From the NCBI RefSeq assembly GCF_013410545.1, contig NZ_JACCFV010000001.1, positions 3,038,001-3,102,000 on the forward strand: a DNA stretch of 64,000 bases. The letters are read 5' to 3'. The notes under the pieces are model-generated. The model had not been told where the DNA came from. It saw only the letters and a list, made by a program, of their open reading frames with translations, and did no database searches. A program made the translations under genes and the position numbers. This DNA comes from Pseudoclavibacter chungangensis (GTDB taxonomy: Bacteria; Actinomycetota; Actinomycetes; Actinomycetales; Microbacteriaceae). This document shows, in pieces, positions 1 to 7,890 of this stretch; position 1 is the stretch's first letter; the number at the start of each line of letters is the position of its first letter.

Positions 1-201
1 GGTGGCCCGGGCCCCGACGAGCGTGCGCTTCGTCGCGCCGACCGCGGATCCGGCCGCTCGTGGTGCGCCGATCCGGGCCGAGCGGCCCGCGAGGTCCATC
101 GCGAAGAAGATGAAGGAGATCGCGTACGCGGCCATCGCGACGTACAGGAGCGTGTTCGACCACGTCGACAGGGTCTCGGTCAGACTGGTTGGGTCGCTCA
201 C
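1..201 (-). CDS. ccsB: Cytochrome c biogenesis protein CcsB (ResC), N-terminus, cut by window edge
   Basis: The first 67 codons of a membrane protein are present; the rest lies outside the window. After a short polar start (VSDPTSLTETLSTWSNTLLY) comes one hydrophobic segment at about residues 20-38, as in actinobacterial CcsB. CcsB/CcsA is the haem-handling partner of ResB in system II cytochrome c maturation and ligates haem to apocytochrome outside the membrane. The GTG start overlaps the ResB stop as GTGA, so the two are translationally coupled at the distal end of one operon. Identity rests on this context and the N-terminus; the WWD haem-binding domain cannot be seen here. Confidence 0.8.
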   Translation of the reverse strand, partial: MSDPTSLTETLSTWSNTLLYVAMAAYAISFIFFAMDLAGRSARIGAPRAAGSAVGATKRTLVGARAT

Positions 202-1880
202 GTCGTGCCTTCGTTCGTCTGCGGGGGTGGTGGGTCTTCGAGGTAGCCTACGAGGCCTTCCGAATGTGCGTCGAGCAGTTCGTTCACGGCGACCGCGAGT
301 TGCGGGTCCTCGCCGCGGTTGAGGCCGGCGTATTCGACGAGCAGGGTGCCGTCGGGCTGTGGGATCGCCTTGACCCACATGCGTCGGCGCGGCACGAGCA
401 GTGCAACGAGGAGCCCCGCCACGATGAGGATCGCGCAGGTGAGCACGGGCAGCTGCGTCGGATCGTGGTGGACGTCGAACGAGGCGAATCGGGGGATGTC
501 GCCGAGGGTCACGGTGCCGCGGCCGCCGGGGAGCTCGACGGTCTCGCCGGGCCGGAGCTGGAGTGCGCGGGTGCCCGTGTCGCCGCCCGCGAGTTGCGTG
601 AGCGTCTCCGTCTCGAGCGAGTAGACGCTCCTGGGCACACCGTCGTCGATGCCGAGGTCGCCCTCGTAGACGTTGAGCGTGAGGAGCGGATCGCGCAGGT
701 CCGGGTGGTCGGACGAGTAGGCGCCCGAGTCGAGTTCGACCGCGCTCGGGTAGAAGAAGCCGATCATGCCGAGCTGCTGTTGGAGCCCGTCGGGCACCTT
801 CACGACACCGAGGCTCGTGAGGTTGTTGTCCTGCGGGAGGAACGGCACGTTGTCCTCGAACACGACCGCGCCGTTCGGGTCCCGCACCGTGATCTGCGGG
901 GCGTAGCCGTTTCCGAGCAGGTACACGTTCGTGTCGTCGTACCGCAGGGGCGCGTTGACGCGCACGGTGTCGTTCGCGGTCGTCCCGTCGGGGTCGATGA
1001 CGGTGACGTTCGCCGCGAAGTCGGTCGGCTGCCCGATCGCGTTGGGGTTGGTCGACTCGTAGGTGATGTCGAACGAGTCGAGTCGCATCGCGTAGGGCGT
1101 CAGCTGCTCGGGCGAGAAGAAGCGGCCGGGCGTGAAGGACGAGTAGCTGACGAGATCGTTGACGAAGGTCTGCCCTTCGACGACGACGCGTTGCGCCTGC
1201 CACGAGAAGCCGCCGCCGATGCCGACGGCGATGATGATGCCGAGCATCGCGATATGGAACACGAGGTTGCCGGTCTCGCGCAGGTAGCCGCGTTCGGCGG
1301 AGACGGACAGTCCGCGTGTGCCCTTGTCGACGAGCACGGTGCGGTAGCCGCGTTTGTCGAGGAGGGCCTTGGCCTGCGCGATCACCTCGCCGCGGTGCTC
1401 GGCGGCGATGTGGTCGAGTCGGAGGGTGGAGTACGCGTCGAGCCGCTCGAGGCGAGCCGGTGTCGTCGGTGGCGGGGTGCGCAGTGCCTTCCAGTGGTGG
1501 GAGATGCGCGGGATGATGCAGCCGACGAGGGACACGAACAGCAGCAGGTAGATCGCGGTGAACCAGACCGAGCCGTAGACGTCGAACATCTGCAGCTTGT
1601 CGAGCACGGGCGCGAGTTCGGGTTCGGTCGCGAAGTACTGGGTGACGCCGTTGGGGTCGCTCGAGCGCTGCGGGACGAGCGAGCCCGGCACTGCGGCGAC
1701 GGCGAGCAGCAGAAGCAGCAGGAGCGCGACGCGCATGCTCGTGAGCTGTCGCCACATGGCGCGCAGGAACCCGACGATGCGGCCGAGCGGCCCCACGGGC
1801 CCGGAGGTGCGCGCGGGTTTGCGATCGCGCTGCTCGAACCCGATCCGCCCCGCGTCGACGTGATCAGATGGGCGCGACAT
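198..1880 (-). CDS. resB: Cytochrome c biogenesis protein ResB
   Basis: A 560-residue membrane protein of the ResB/Ccs1 family, which works with CcsB to carry haem across the membrane and keep apocytochrome c reduced. A hydrophobic helix near residues 50-70 (MRVALLLLLLLAVAAVPGSL) is followed by a second near 105-130 (YLLLFVSLVGCIIPR), a third near 195-215, a large extracytoplasmic domain, and a last helix near 495-515 before a cytoplasmic tail. The start chosen is ATG at 1880 (MSRPSDHVDA), which overlaps the ccdA end by 17 bases; longer upstream readings would run across ccdA. It overlaps ccsB by four bases. Confidence 0.92.
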   Translation of the reverse strand: MSRPSDHVDAGRIGFEQRDRKPARTSGPVGPLGRIVGFLRAMWRQLTSMRVALLLLLLLAVAAVPGSLVPQRSSDPNGVTQYFATEPELAPVLDKLQMFDVYGSVWFTAIYLLLFVSLVGCIIPRISHHWKALRTPPPTTPARLERLDAYSTLRLDHIAAEHRGEVIAQAKALLDKRGYRTVLVDKGTRGLSVSAERGYLRETGNLVFHIAMLGIIIAVGIGGGFSWQAQRVVVEGQTFVNDLVSYSSFTPGRFFSPEQLTPYAMRLDSFDITYESTNPNAIGQPTDFAANVTVIDPDGTTANDTVRVNAPLRYDDTNVYLLGNGYAPQITVRDPNGAVVFEDNVPFLPQDNNLTSLGVVKVPDGLQQQLGMIGFFYPSAVELDSGAYSSDHPDLRDPLLTLNVYEGDLGIDDGVPRSVYSLETETLTQLAGGDTGTRALQLRPGETVELPGGRGTVTLGDIPRFASFDVHHDPTQLPVLTCAILIVAGLLVALLVPRRRMWVKAIPQPDGTLLVEYAGLNRGEDPQLAVAVNELLDAHSEGLVGYLEDPPPPQTNEGTT

Positions 1881-2664
1881 AGCCGGGGAGGATCGATCCG
1901 ACGACGGACACGAACTGCTGCCACACGCCGAACACCATGAGCAGGCCGATGAGCATGAGGAGGGCCCCACCGGCCAGGTTGATCGCGCGGATGTGCCGGC
2001 GGAGCCAGTCGGCGCCGGTCGTCGCGGCGCCGAAGCCGAGTGCGAGCAGGATGAACGGGATGCCGAGTCCGATGCAGTACGCGAAGCCGAGGAGCGCGCC
2101 GCGACCGGGTGAGGCGGATTGGAAGCTGAGCGCCTGGATCGCGATGAGCGTCGGGCCGATGCACGGCACCCACCCGACGCCGAAGGCGACACCGAGGAGC
2201 GGGGCCGCGAGCAGGCCGGCCTGTGATCGCAGGGGCTTCCACTGTCGCTGCATGAAGCTCACCTGCCCGACGAACACGAGCCCCATGAGGAACACGACGA
2301 CGCCGAGCACGCGCATGATGGTGCCCTGCGACGCGAGCAGCCACTGGCCCATCTGTCCGAACGCCGCACCCGCGACGACGTAGACGACCGAGAAGCCGAT
2401 GACGAACAGCGTCGCGCCGAGGGCGACGCGGGTCTTCGGCCCGAGCCGCGTCGTCGTGGTGCCCGCGTCGGCCTGCGCGGTCTCGAGCCGACCGGATTCG
2501 GTGCGCGACCGCGAGGTCGCGCCGACGAGCCCGAGGTAGCCCGGCACGACGGGCAGCACGCAGGGTGACGCGAACGAGACGAGGCCCGCGAGCACGGCGA
2601 GCGGGAGGGCGAGCAGCAACTGCCCGCTCATGATGACGTCCCCCGCGTCGAGCGCGAGCGTCAT
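1864..2664 (-). CDS. ccdA: Cytochrome c biogenesis protein CcdA
   Basis: A 266-residue polytopic membrane protein of the CcdA/DsbD-beta family, which moves reducing equivalents from cytoplasmic thioredoxin to extracytoplasmic thiol proteins such as TlpA/ResA. It has about six hydrophobic segments and both redox cysteine motifs: SFASPCVLPVVPGYLG near residue 30 and GWVPCIGPTL near residue 160. The ATG overlaps the tlpA stop as ATGA. A polar loop (residues about 55-85) separates the first two helices. The order TlpA-CcdA-ResB-CcsB is the standard actinobacterial system II operon. Confidence 0.94.
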   Translation of the reverse strand: MTLALDAGDVIMSGQLLLALPLAVLAGLVSFASPCVLPVVPGYLGLVGATSRSRTESGRLETAQADAGTTTTRLGPKTRVALGATLFVIGFSVVYVVAGAAFGQMGQWLLASQGTIMRVLGVVVFLMGLVFVGQVSFMQRQWKPLRSQAGLLAAPLLGVAFGVGWVPCIGPTLIAIQALSFQSASPGRGALLGFAYCIGLGIPFILLALGFGAATTGADWLRRHIRAINLAGGALLMLIGLLMVFGVWQQFVSVVGSILPGYVAPI

Positions 2665-3281
2665 GCGTCTTCCTCCGCCACGACGCGGTCGATCATCGGC
2701 CCGAGGATCGACGGATCGATCGGGCCGAGCACGACCGCGGCGACCCGCCCGCTGCGGTCGAGCACGAGCGTCGAGGGGATGGCCTGCGGTGGCACGTTGT
2801 CGGCGAACGCGAGGCGGACGCTCGCGTCCTCGACGTCGAGGATCGACGGGTAGGTGATGCCGAACGACTGGTTGAACGATTCGATCGTCGGCGCCTGGTC
2901 GTAGATGTTGACGCCGAGGAACTGCACGCCCTGCGGCTCGTACTCCTGCCACATCGTCTCGAGGCCCGGCGCTTCGAGACGGCAGGGCGGGCAGGCGGCG
3001 TACCAGAAGTTGACGACCGTGACGGTGCCGGCGAGCGACTCGGACGACACGGTCGTGCCGTCCTCGACCTCACCGGTGAAGACGACGGGGGCCTTGCGGG
3101 ATTCGACGGGGAACTCGCTCCACGAGCCGTCCTCGGCCGTGACGCCCTGCCCCGGGTCGCTGCCGACCTGTTCCGCCCACGTGTCGCCCGCGCAACCGGT
3201 GAGGCCGATCGTGGCGATCGCGAGGATCGCCGCGACTCGCGCGGCGCGGCGGCCCCCTCGCGCTGGCCCTGCTGTCGTCAC
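2661..3281 (-). CDS. Thioredoxin-like lipoprotein TlpA/ResA, thiol-disulfide reductase
   Basis: A 206-residue exported protein. The N-terminus has a basic region, a hydrophobic stretch and a lipobox ending in LTGCAG near residue 25, so it should be a lipoprotein facing outside. The thioredoxin-like domain carries the active site FWYAACPPCRLEAPG near residue 90, with CPPC in place of CxxC of thioredoxin. It most likely reduces the haem-binding cysteines of apocytochrome c with electrons from the neighbouring CcdA. The GTG start gives a GTGA overlap with the preceding phosphatase gene; reading farther upstream would run through that gene. Confidence 0.9.
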   Translation of the reverse strand: MTTAGPARGGRRAARVAAILAIATIGLTGCAGDTWAEQVGSDPGQGVTAEDGSWSEFPVESRKAPVVFTGEVEDGTTVSSESLAGTVTVVNFWYAACPPCRLEAPGLETMWQEYEPQGVQFLGVNIYDQAPTIESFNQSFGITYPSILDVEDASVRLAFADNVPPQAIPSTLVLDRSGRVAAVVLGPIDPSILGPMIDRVVAEEDA

Positions 3282-3925
3282 ACGGCTCCCTGGTCTGTCG
3301 CGTCGGACGCCTCCTCGGCGGCCGGCTCGCGGTAGTCGATCTCCCTGAACCCGACGGCCGGGTCGTAGGCGAGCGTCGTGATGCTCGAGAGCGTGCAGCG
3401 ACGCTGATCGGGCCGGTGCGCGAGCGGCTTGTGCACGACCGCCAGGTGGGTGACCCAGATGGGCAGTTGGTGCGACACAACGATAACATCGCCGCCCGGC
3501 GCGGCCTCGACGGCGTCGACCATCGCGGCGCGCACGCGGTCGCGCACGTGCGTGTACGGCTCGCCCCAGCTCGGCCTGAGCGGGTTCCAGAGGAACCGCC
3601 AGTTGGTGGGCTGCCGGAGCGCCGAATAGCGACCGTGCATGCGTCGCCCCTCGAAGCGGTTCCACGGCTCGATGACGCGATCGTCGGTCACGGGCTCGAT
3701 GCCGAACGCGTCGGCGATCGGTTGTGCGGACTGTCGCGTGCGCACGAGCGGCGAGACGACGAGGCGGCTCGCAGGCACGTTGCGGGCGTGGAGGTCGTCG
3801 GCCGCGAGTTTCGCCATGCGGTGCCCGCGGTCGGACAGCTCGAACCCGGGGAGCCGCCCGTAGAGCAGCCCGTTCGGGTTGTCGACCTCACCGTGTCGGA
3901 CGAGGTGCACGCGCTCTGCCACCAT
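3278..3925 (-). CDS. Histidine phosphatase family protein (phosphoglycerate mutase-like)
   Basis: A 215-residue protein of the histidine phosphatase superfamily. The catalytic RHG motif is at residues 9-11 (VHLVRHGEVDN) and the second active-site histidine is in VIVVSHQLPIW near residue 150. Similar proteins head the cytochrome c maturation operon in many Actinobacteria, but the substrate is unknown. The ATG at 3925 lies 7 bases after a TAGAAT hexamer with no Shine-Dalgarno sequence, so the mRNA is probably leaderless and this is the first gene of the operon that runs to ccsB. Confidence 0.88.
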   Translation of the reverse strand: MVAERVHLVRHGEVDNPNGLLYGRLPGFELSDRGHRMAKLAADDLHARNVPASRLVVSPLVRTRQSAQPIADAFGIEPVTDDRVIEPWNRFEGRRMHGRYSALRQPTNWRFLWNPLRPSWGEPYTHVRDRVRAAMVDAVEAAPGGDVIVVSHQLPIWVTHLAVVHKPLAHRPDQRRCTLSSITTLAYDPAVGFREIDYREPAAEEASDATDQGAV

Positions 3926-3932
3926 GGGCGTG

Positions 3933-3938
3933 ATTCTA
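3933..3938 (-). promoter_or_regulatory. -10 element of the cytochrome c maturation operon
   Basis: TAGAAT on the minus strand, 7 bases before the ATG of the phosphatase gene. This matches the TAnnnT-N6/7-start arrangement of leaderless actinobacterial transcripts. No clear -35 is seen. Confidence 0.55.
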
Positions 3939-4043
3939 CGGAGCATCGAAGTCGATGGCGAACCGGCCCGCTCGCCGCGCGCACCGTCGTCGTCGCGCGG
4001 CGCCACGGCGTCCGCCTGTCGGGCGTCCGTGCCGCGGGAGCGT

Positions 4044-4049
4044 TACCCT
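4044..4049 (+). promoter_or_regulatory. -10 element of the aspartyl-tRNA synthetase gene
   Basis: TACCCT, followed by 6 bases and the GTG start at 4056. There is no Shine-Dalgarno sequence in the gap, so a leaderless transcript is predicted. It is divergent from the promoter at 3933-3938. Confidence 0.5.
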
Positions 4050-4055
4050 GGGGCC

Positions 4056-5366
4056 GTGACCGAACGTTCCCTCGTCTCCGCCCTGCCCGCCCTCGCCGAT
4101 GGTCCCGTGACCGTGCAGGGGTGGGTCGATACCGTCCGCGACCAGAAGAAGGTCCAGTTCGTCGTGTTGCGCGACGAGTCGGGTGCGGTTCAGCTCGTGA
4201 ATCCGCGCTCGGAGGGCCGGGAGGGCATCTCGGACGCGATCTCGGGCCTCGCGCAGGGTTCGTTCCTGACCGTGCACGGTCAGCTCAAGCACGACGAGCG
4301 CGTGAAGCTCGGCGGCCTCGAGGTGCGTATCGACGAGCTCGTCGTCGAGACGGAGGCGATCGCCGAGACGCCGATCGCCGACGACACCTCGATCGACAAG
4401 CGCCTCGACTGGCGCTTCCTCGACCTGCGTCAGCCGCGCAACAACCTCCTCTTCCGCGTCCAGACGACGTTCCTGCACGCGCTGCGCACGTACTGGGTGG
4501 AGCGCGACTACATCGAGATCTTCACGCCGAAGCTCATGGCCTCGGCGTCGGAGTCGAAGGCGGAGCTCTTCAAGGTCGACTACTTCGACCGTCCCGCGTA
4601 TCTCGCGCAGTCGCCGCAGTTCTTCAAGCAGATGGCGCAGACGGCCGGCTTCGGCAAGGTCTTCGAGGTCGGCCCCGTCTTCCGCGCCGACCCGTCGTTC
4701 ACGTCGCGGCACGCGACCGAGTTCACGGGCGTCGACGCCGAGATCTCGTGGATCGACTCGCACGAGGACGTCATGCGCATGCAGGAGGAGCTCCTCCGCG
4801 CGGGGCTGCAGGCCGTCAAGGACAAGCACGGTGACGAGATCCGCGAGCTGTTCGACGTCGAGATCACGGTTCCGGAGCTCCCGTTCCCCCGCATCCCGCT
4901 GCTCGAGGCACGCCGCATCGTGGAGGAGCGCGGCCACCACATCGATCGCGCCGACCTCGATCTCGACCCGGAGGGCGAGCGGCAGATCGCTGCGTACGTG
5001 AAGGAGACGTACGGGCACGAGTTCGTGTTCGTCACCGACTACCCGGCGTCGATCCGGCCGTTCTACCACATGCGCCACGACGACGACCCGACCCTCACGA
5101 AGTCGTACGACCTCATCTGGAACGGTGTCGAGATCACGACCGGCGCGCAGCGCGAGCACCGCGTCGAGCGGATCGAGGCGCAGGCACTCGAGAAGGGCAT
5201 GGATCTCGAGGAGCTCGAGTTCTACCTCGACTTCTTCCGCTACGGCGCCCCGCCGCACGGTGGCTTCGGCATGGGTCTCGCACGCGTGCTCATGCTCATG
5301 CTGCACCAGTCGACGCTGCGCGAGGTGACGTTCCTGTTCCGTGGCCCGAACCGGCTCACGCCGTAG
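4056..5366 (+). CDS. aspS: Aspartyl-tRNA synthetase, short archaeal/eukaryotic type (possibly Asp/Asn dual-specificity)
   Basis: A 436-residue class IIb aminoacyl-tRNA synthetase that charges tRNA with aspartate. An N-terminal OB-fold anticodon-binding domain (VQGWVDTVRDQKK, residues about 19-31) is followed by the catalytic core with motif 2 around FRADPSFTSRHATEFTGVD and motif 3 GFGMGLARVLMLML near the C-terminus. The protein ends REVTFLFRGPNRLTP, as in archaeal enzymes. It lacks the roughly 150-residue GAD insertion of the usual 590-residue bacterial AspRS. Short enzymes of this type are often non-discriminating and work with GatCAB to make Asn-tRNA; whether this one does is inference. GTG start with leaderless promoter. 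Confidence 0.9.
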   Translation: MTERSLVSALPALADGPVTVQGWVDTVRDQKKVQFVVLRDESGAVQLVNPRSEGREGISDAISGLAQGSFLTVHGQLKHDERVKLGGLEVRIDELVVETEAIAETPIADDTSIDKRLDWRFLDLRQPRNNLLFRVQTTFLHALRTYWVERDYIEIFTPKLMASASESKAELFKVDYFDRPAYLAQSPQFFKQMAQTAGFGKVFEVGPVFRADPSFTSRHATEFTGVDAEISWIDSHEDVMRMQEELLRAGLQAVKDKHGDEIRELFDVEITVPELPFPRIPLLEARRIVEERGHHIDRADLDLDPEGERQIAAYVKETYGHEFVFVTDYPASIRPFYHMRHDDDPTLTKSYDLIWNGVEITTGAQREHRVERIEAQALEKGMDLEELEFYLDFFRYGAPPHGGFGMGLARVLMLMLHQSTLREVTFLFRGPNRLTP

Positions 5367-5383
5367 CGCCGACGCCTCGTCGA

Positions 5384-5421
5384 ACGACGTGCCCCGCGAC
5401 CTCGGTCGTGGGGCACGTCGT
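5384..5421. terminator. Bidirectional hairpin terminator between aspS and the glutaredoxin gene
   Basis: A perfect 12-bp stem (ACGACGTGCCCC paired with GGGGCACGTCGT) with further pairing inside the loop, lying between convergent genes. It has no long T-run, as is common in high-GC genomes, and its right edge touches the stop codon of the glutaredoxin gene. Confidence 0.65.
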
Positions 5422-5798
5422 CATTCGTGGTCGCGGTCGCGTCGCCGCGGGGATCGCGCACGTTCGATGTCGGCCTCGAGCTTCGCCCCGTCGACGAACC
5501 ATTTCGCGTGCGGCCTGCCGTCGACGAACACGACGGGCACGTCCTCGCCGAATCTGCGCACGAGGCCCTCGTCGCTCGTGATGTCGATCTCGACGACGCG
5601 TGCCCCCGTGCGCTCGGTCGTCGCCGTGACCGTCGCACGCGCGTCGTCGCACAGGTGGCAGCCGGGTCGCGTGTAGAACTCGACGAGCACCTCGCCGCGT
5701 GCTCGCGCGAGCCGCACCGCGTCGGACGGGCCACCGATGCCACGCGGGTCGCGACCGCCGCGGGGTGCTCCCGGTCGGAATGGTCCTCGCATCGTCAT
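5421..5798 (-). CDS. Glutaredoxin-like thiol-disulfide protein
   Basis: A 125-residue protein. A basic, glycine-rich N-terminal extension of about 35 residues precedes a glutaredoxin domain with the active site FYTRPGCHLCDDAR near residue 45 (CHLC), followed by DVPVVFVDG, the cis-Pro loop expected of the fold. This matches the DUF836/glutaredoxin-like family of small redox proteins with CxxC near the N-terminus of the domain. The ATG overlaps the nhaA stop as ATGA, so it is probably co-translated with the antiporter; a functional link is not evident. Confidence 0.85.
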   Translation of the reverse strand: MTMRGPFRPGAPRGGRDPRGIGGPSDAVRLARARGEVLVEFYTRPGCHLCDDARATVTATTERTGARVVEIDITSDEGLVRRFGEDVPVVFVDGRPHAKWFVDGAKLEADIERARSPRRRDRDHE

Positions 5799-7057
5799 CG
5801 CTCCTCGTCGTGGGTGTCGCCGCCCTCCCGGGCGGCGCGCTGCTCGATCGCGTGACGGGTCGAGCGCAGGCGCAAGAGCACGATACCGATGACCGCCGAC
5901 ACGAGCGATCCGGCGATCACGCCGAGGTGGGCGACCTCGAGATGCGCGGGGTCGTCGCGGAACGCGAGTTCCCCGATGAGCAGCGAGACCGTGAACCCGA
6001 TCCCCGCGAGCGCGCCGAGTGCCACGACGTCGCCGAAGCGCAGGCCGGGGTCGAGCCGGAACGCCGGCAGCCGCCGCAGCAGTGCGACGACCGTGACGAT
6101 CCCGAGCGGCTTGCCCACCACGAGCGCGAGCGCGACCGCGACGAACACGGGATCGCTCACCGTGGCCGTGAACGAGCCGCCGGCCGTGAGCGGCACCCCG
6201 GCGGCGAAGAACGCGAACACGGGAAGGGCGATCGCCTGCGAGACGACCGTCCAGCCGCGTTCCATGTGTTCCGCCATCGACACCTCGTCGCGTCCGATGG
6301 GCTTCGCCGGCACGCACAGGCCGAGGAGGACGCCGGAGATCGTCGCGTGCACGCCCGAGCGGTACATGCCGTACCACGCGACGAGCCCGAGCGGGACGAG
6401 GATCCACCACGCCCCGATGCCACGGTGCATGACGAACCACGCGGCGGCGACGGCGACGAGGCTCACGACGAGCCACACGAGGTCGACGCCGTCGGTGTAG
6501 CCGATCGCGATCACGAGGATGCCGAGGAGGTCGTCGACGATCGCGAGGGTCAGGAGGAAGACGCGGAACGCCGACGGCAGCCCGCGCCCGGCGACGGCCA
6601 CGAGCCCCAGCGCGAACGCGATGTCGGTCGCGACGGGGATCGCGACGCCGCGCAGGGCGTCGACCCCCGCGATGACGACGACGAGCGCGTACACCCCGGC
6701 CGGGACGAGCATGCCCCCGACCGCCGCGGCGATCGGCAGCGCCGCGGCGCGCGGATCGCGCAGGCTCCCCGTCACGAACTCGCGCTTCAGCTCCATCCCG
6801 ACGACGACGAAGAAGATCGCGAGCACGCCGTCCGCGGCCCAGTGACCGATCGAGAGGTCGAGCCCGAGCGCCGGGATCCCGAGATGCGTGTCACGCAGCG
6901 CCGTGTAGCCGCCCGCGAGCGGTGAGTTCGCGAGGACGAGCGCGACGACCGCGGCGGCGAGCAGGATCGTGCCGCCGAGCGATTGCGACGCGAGGCGGTC
7001 GAGCAGGCGGCCCCAGCGTGTCGTGGGTGCGGGTCGGGCGGTGCGGATGGGCGACAT
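5795..7057 (-). CDS. nhaA: Na+/H+ antiporter NhaA
   Basis: A 420-residue integral membrane protein with about 11-12 hydrophobic helices. It carries the unwound-helix motif ATDIAFALG near residue 140 and the paired aspartates LAIVDDLLGILVIA near residue 170, which in E. coli NhaA bind Na+ and H+. FFVVVGMELKREF near residue 85 is another family block. It exchanges cytoplasmic Na+ for external protons for pH and salt homeostasis. Length is slightly above the E. coli protein (388). The start at 7057 (MSPIRTARP) precedes the first helix; longer upstream reading is arginine-rich and unlikely. Confidence 0.95.
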   Translation of the reverse strand: MSPIRTARPAPTTRWGRLLDRLASQSLGGTILLAAAVVALVLANSPLAGGYTALRDTHLGIPALGLDLSIGHWAADGVLAIFFVVVGMELKREFVTGSLRDPRAAALPIAAAVGGMLVPAGVYALVVVIAGVDALRGVAIPVATDIAFALGLVAVAGRGLPSAFRVFLLTLAIVDDLLGILVIAIGYTDGVDLVWLVVSLVAVAAAWFVMHRGIGAWWILVPLGLVAWYGMYRSGVHATISGVLLGLCVPAKPIGRDEVSMAEHMERGWTVVSQAIALPVFAFFAAGVPLTAGGSFTATVSDPVFVAVALALVVGKPLGIVTVVALLRRLPAFRLDPGLRFGDVVALGALAGIGFTVSLLIGELAFRDDPAHLEVAHLGVIAGSLVSAVIGIVLLRLRSTRHAIEQRAAREGGDTHDEER

Positions 7058-7173
7058 ACGGGGATCCCTCGTGATGGGTGGACTGATCGGCGCCGACCAG
7101 ACTTCCCGGCTCACCCGCGATCGATCGTATCCGACGTGTCGGCGCGCTCGCACGTGCCGGCCCCGGAGACGCC

Positions 7174-7201
7174 AAAAGCGCCGAGCCAGGGGCCCGGCGC
7201 T
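7174..7201 (-). terminator. Intrinsic terminator of the bS22 gene
   Basis: On the minus strand, AGCGCCGGG pairs with CTCGGCGCT across a short loop and is followed by TTTT. It lies 16 bases beyond the stop codon of the small ribosomal protein gene. Confidence 0.75.
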
Positions 7202-7217
7202 CCAGCGACGTCGCAGA

Positions 7218-7316
7218 CTACTTCTTGTTGCGACGCTGGTGGCGAGTCTTGCGAAGCAGCTTGCGGTGCTTCTTCTTCGCCATGCGCTTGCGGCGCTTCT
7301 TGACAACAGAACCCAT
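7218..7316 (-). CDS. 30S ribosomal protein bS22-type (AURKAIP1/COX24 domain), 32 residues
   Basis: A very basic 32-residue peptide (MGSVVKKRRKRMAKKKHRK..., ending HQRRNKK) matching the actinobacterial AURKAIP1/COX24-domain protein described in mycobacterial ribosomes as bS22. A Shine-Dalgarno-like GAAGGAAG lies just upstream of the ATG. Its own terminator follows. In mycobacteria the homologue sits beside proC and a small HTH gene; here the HTH gene is also adjacent, while proC is about 6 kb away in this window. Confidence 0.9.
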   Translation of the reverse strand: MGSVVKKRRKRMAKKKHRKLLRKTRHQRRNKK

Positions 7317-7477
7317 TGGGACTTCCTTCGTTACGCGGTGCGCTCCGGTCGCGGTGGACGACCCGGAGAAATCGCTCGCCCAAGCCTACACGTCCGGTGG
7401 CGCACGATTCACCTGACAGCCGCCCCACGGTCGCACGCGGTTCCGACTGGGGTCACGGACGCGTGCGGTCGCGAGGA

Positions 7478-7696
7478 CTACGCGGTGTGCTTGCCGACCT
7501 CGTCCTCGGTGCCCGTGCGACGCAGCGCCTCGGCGACGGCCGACTCGGGAACGCGGAACGAGCGGCCGAACCGTACGGCGGGCAGTTCGCCCGAGTGCAC
7601 GAGTCGGTACACGGTCATCTTCGACACCCGCATGAGTTCCGCAACCTCGGCCACGGTGAGGAACCGCACGTCGGAGAGCTCGTTCGCCATGTTCAT
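7478..7696 (-). CDS. Small HTH DNA-binding protein, excisionase/MerR-like fold
   Basis: A 72-residue protein that is essentially one winged helix-turn-helix of the HTH_17 (excisionase) family: FLTVAEVAELMRVSKMTVYRLVHSGELPAVRFGRSFRV spans residues about 12-48. It has no integrase partner and should be a housekeeping regulator; orthologues sit next to the bS22 gene across Actinobacteria. Translation may start at the first ATG (7696) or at the second (MANELSD, 7690); GGGGGTCA lies just upstream. The 161 bases between this gene and bS22 hold nothing else I can identify. Confidence 0.85.
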   Translation of the reverse strand: MNMANELSDVRFLTVAEVAELMRVSKMTVYRLVHSGELPAVRFGRSFRVPESAVAEALRRTGTEDEVGKHTA

Positions 7697-7890
7697 TGAC
7701 CCCCAGGTTCGTCGAAGCTATACCAGTGTGACACGAGTGCAACACTGCGTCTGCTGGTAACCATACGGGGCAGTGATGTCTGTGAACAAGGTGAGTTCTC
7801 CCCATCCCCCCGGCGCGCCTCGAACAACGTGCGTCCGGAGTAGCATTGCGTGGCCGAACCGAGCCCCGTCGTCACTCACGTGAGGCAAGC

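Noticed and set aside
189..1940. Long plus-strand open frame opposite resB
   Set aside because: Antisense shadow of resB; His/Glu/Arg/Val-rich with no family likeness.
3936..5306. 456-codon minus-strand frame opposite aspS
   Set aside because: Antisense shadow of a well-supported synthetase gene.
7478..7696. Excisionase-like protein as a sign of a prophage or integrative element
   Set aside because: No integrase or attachment repeats; it is the conserved housekeeping neighbour of the bS22 gene.
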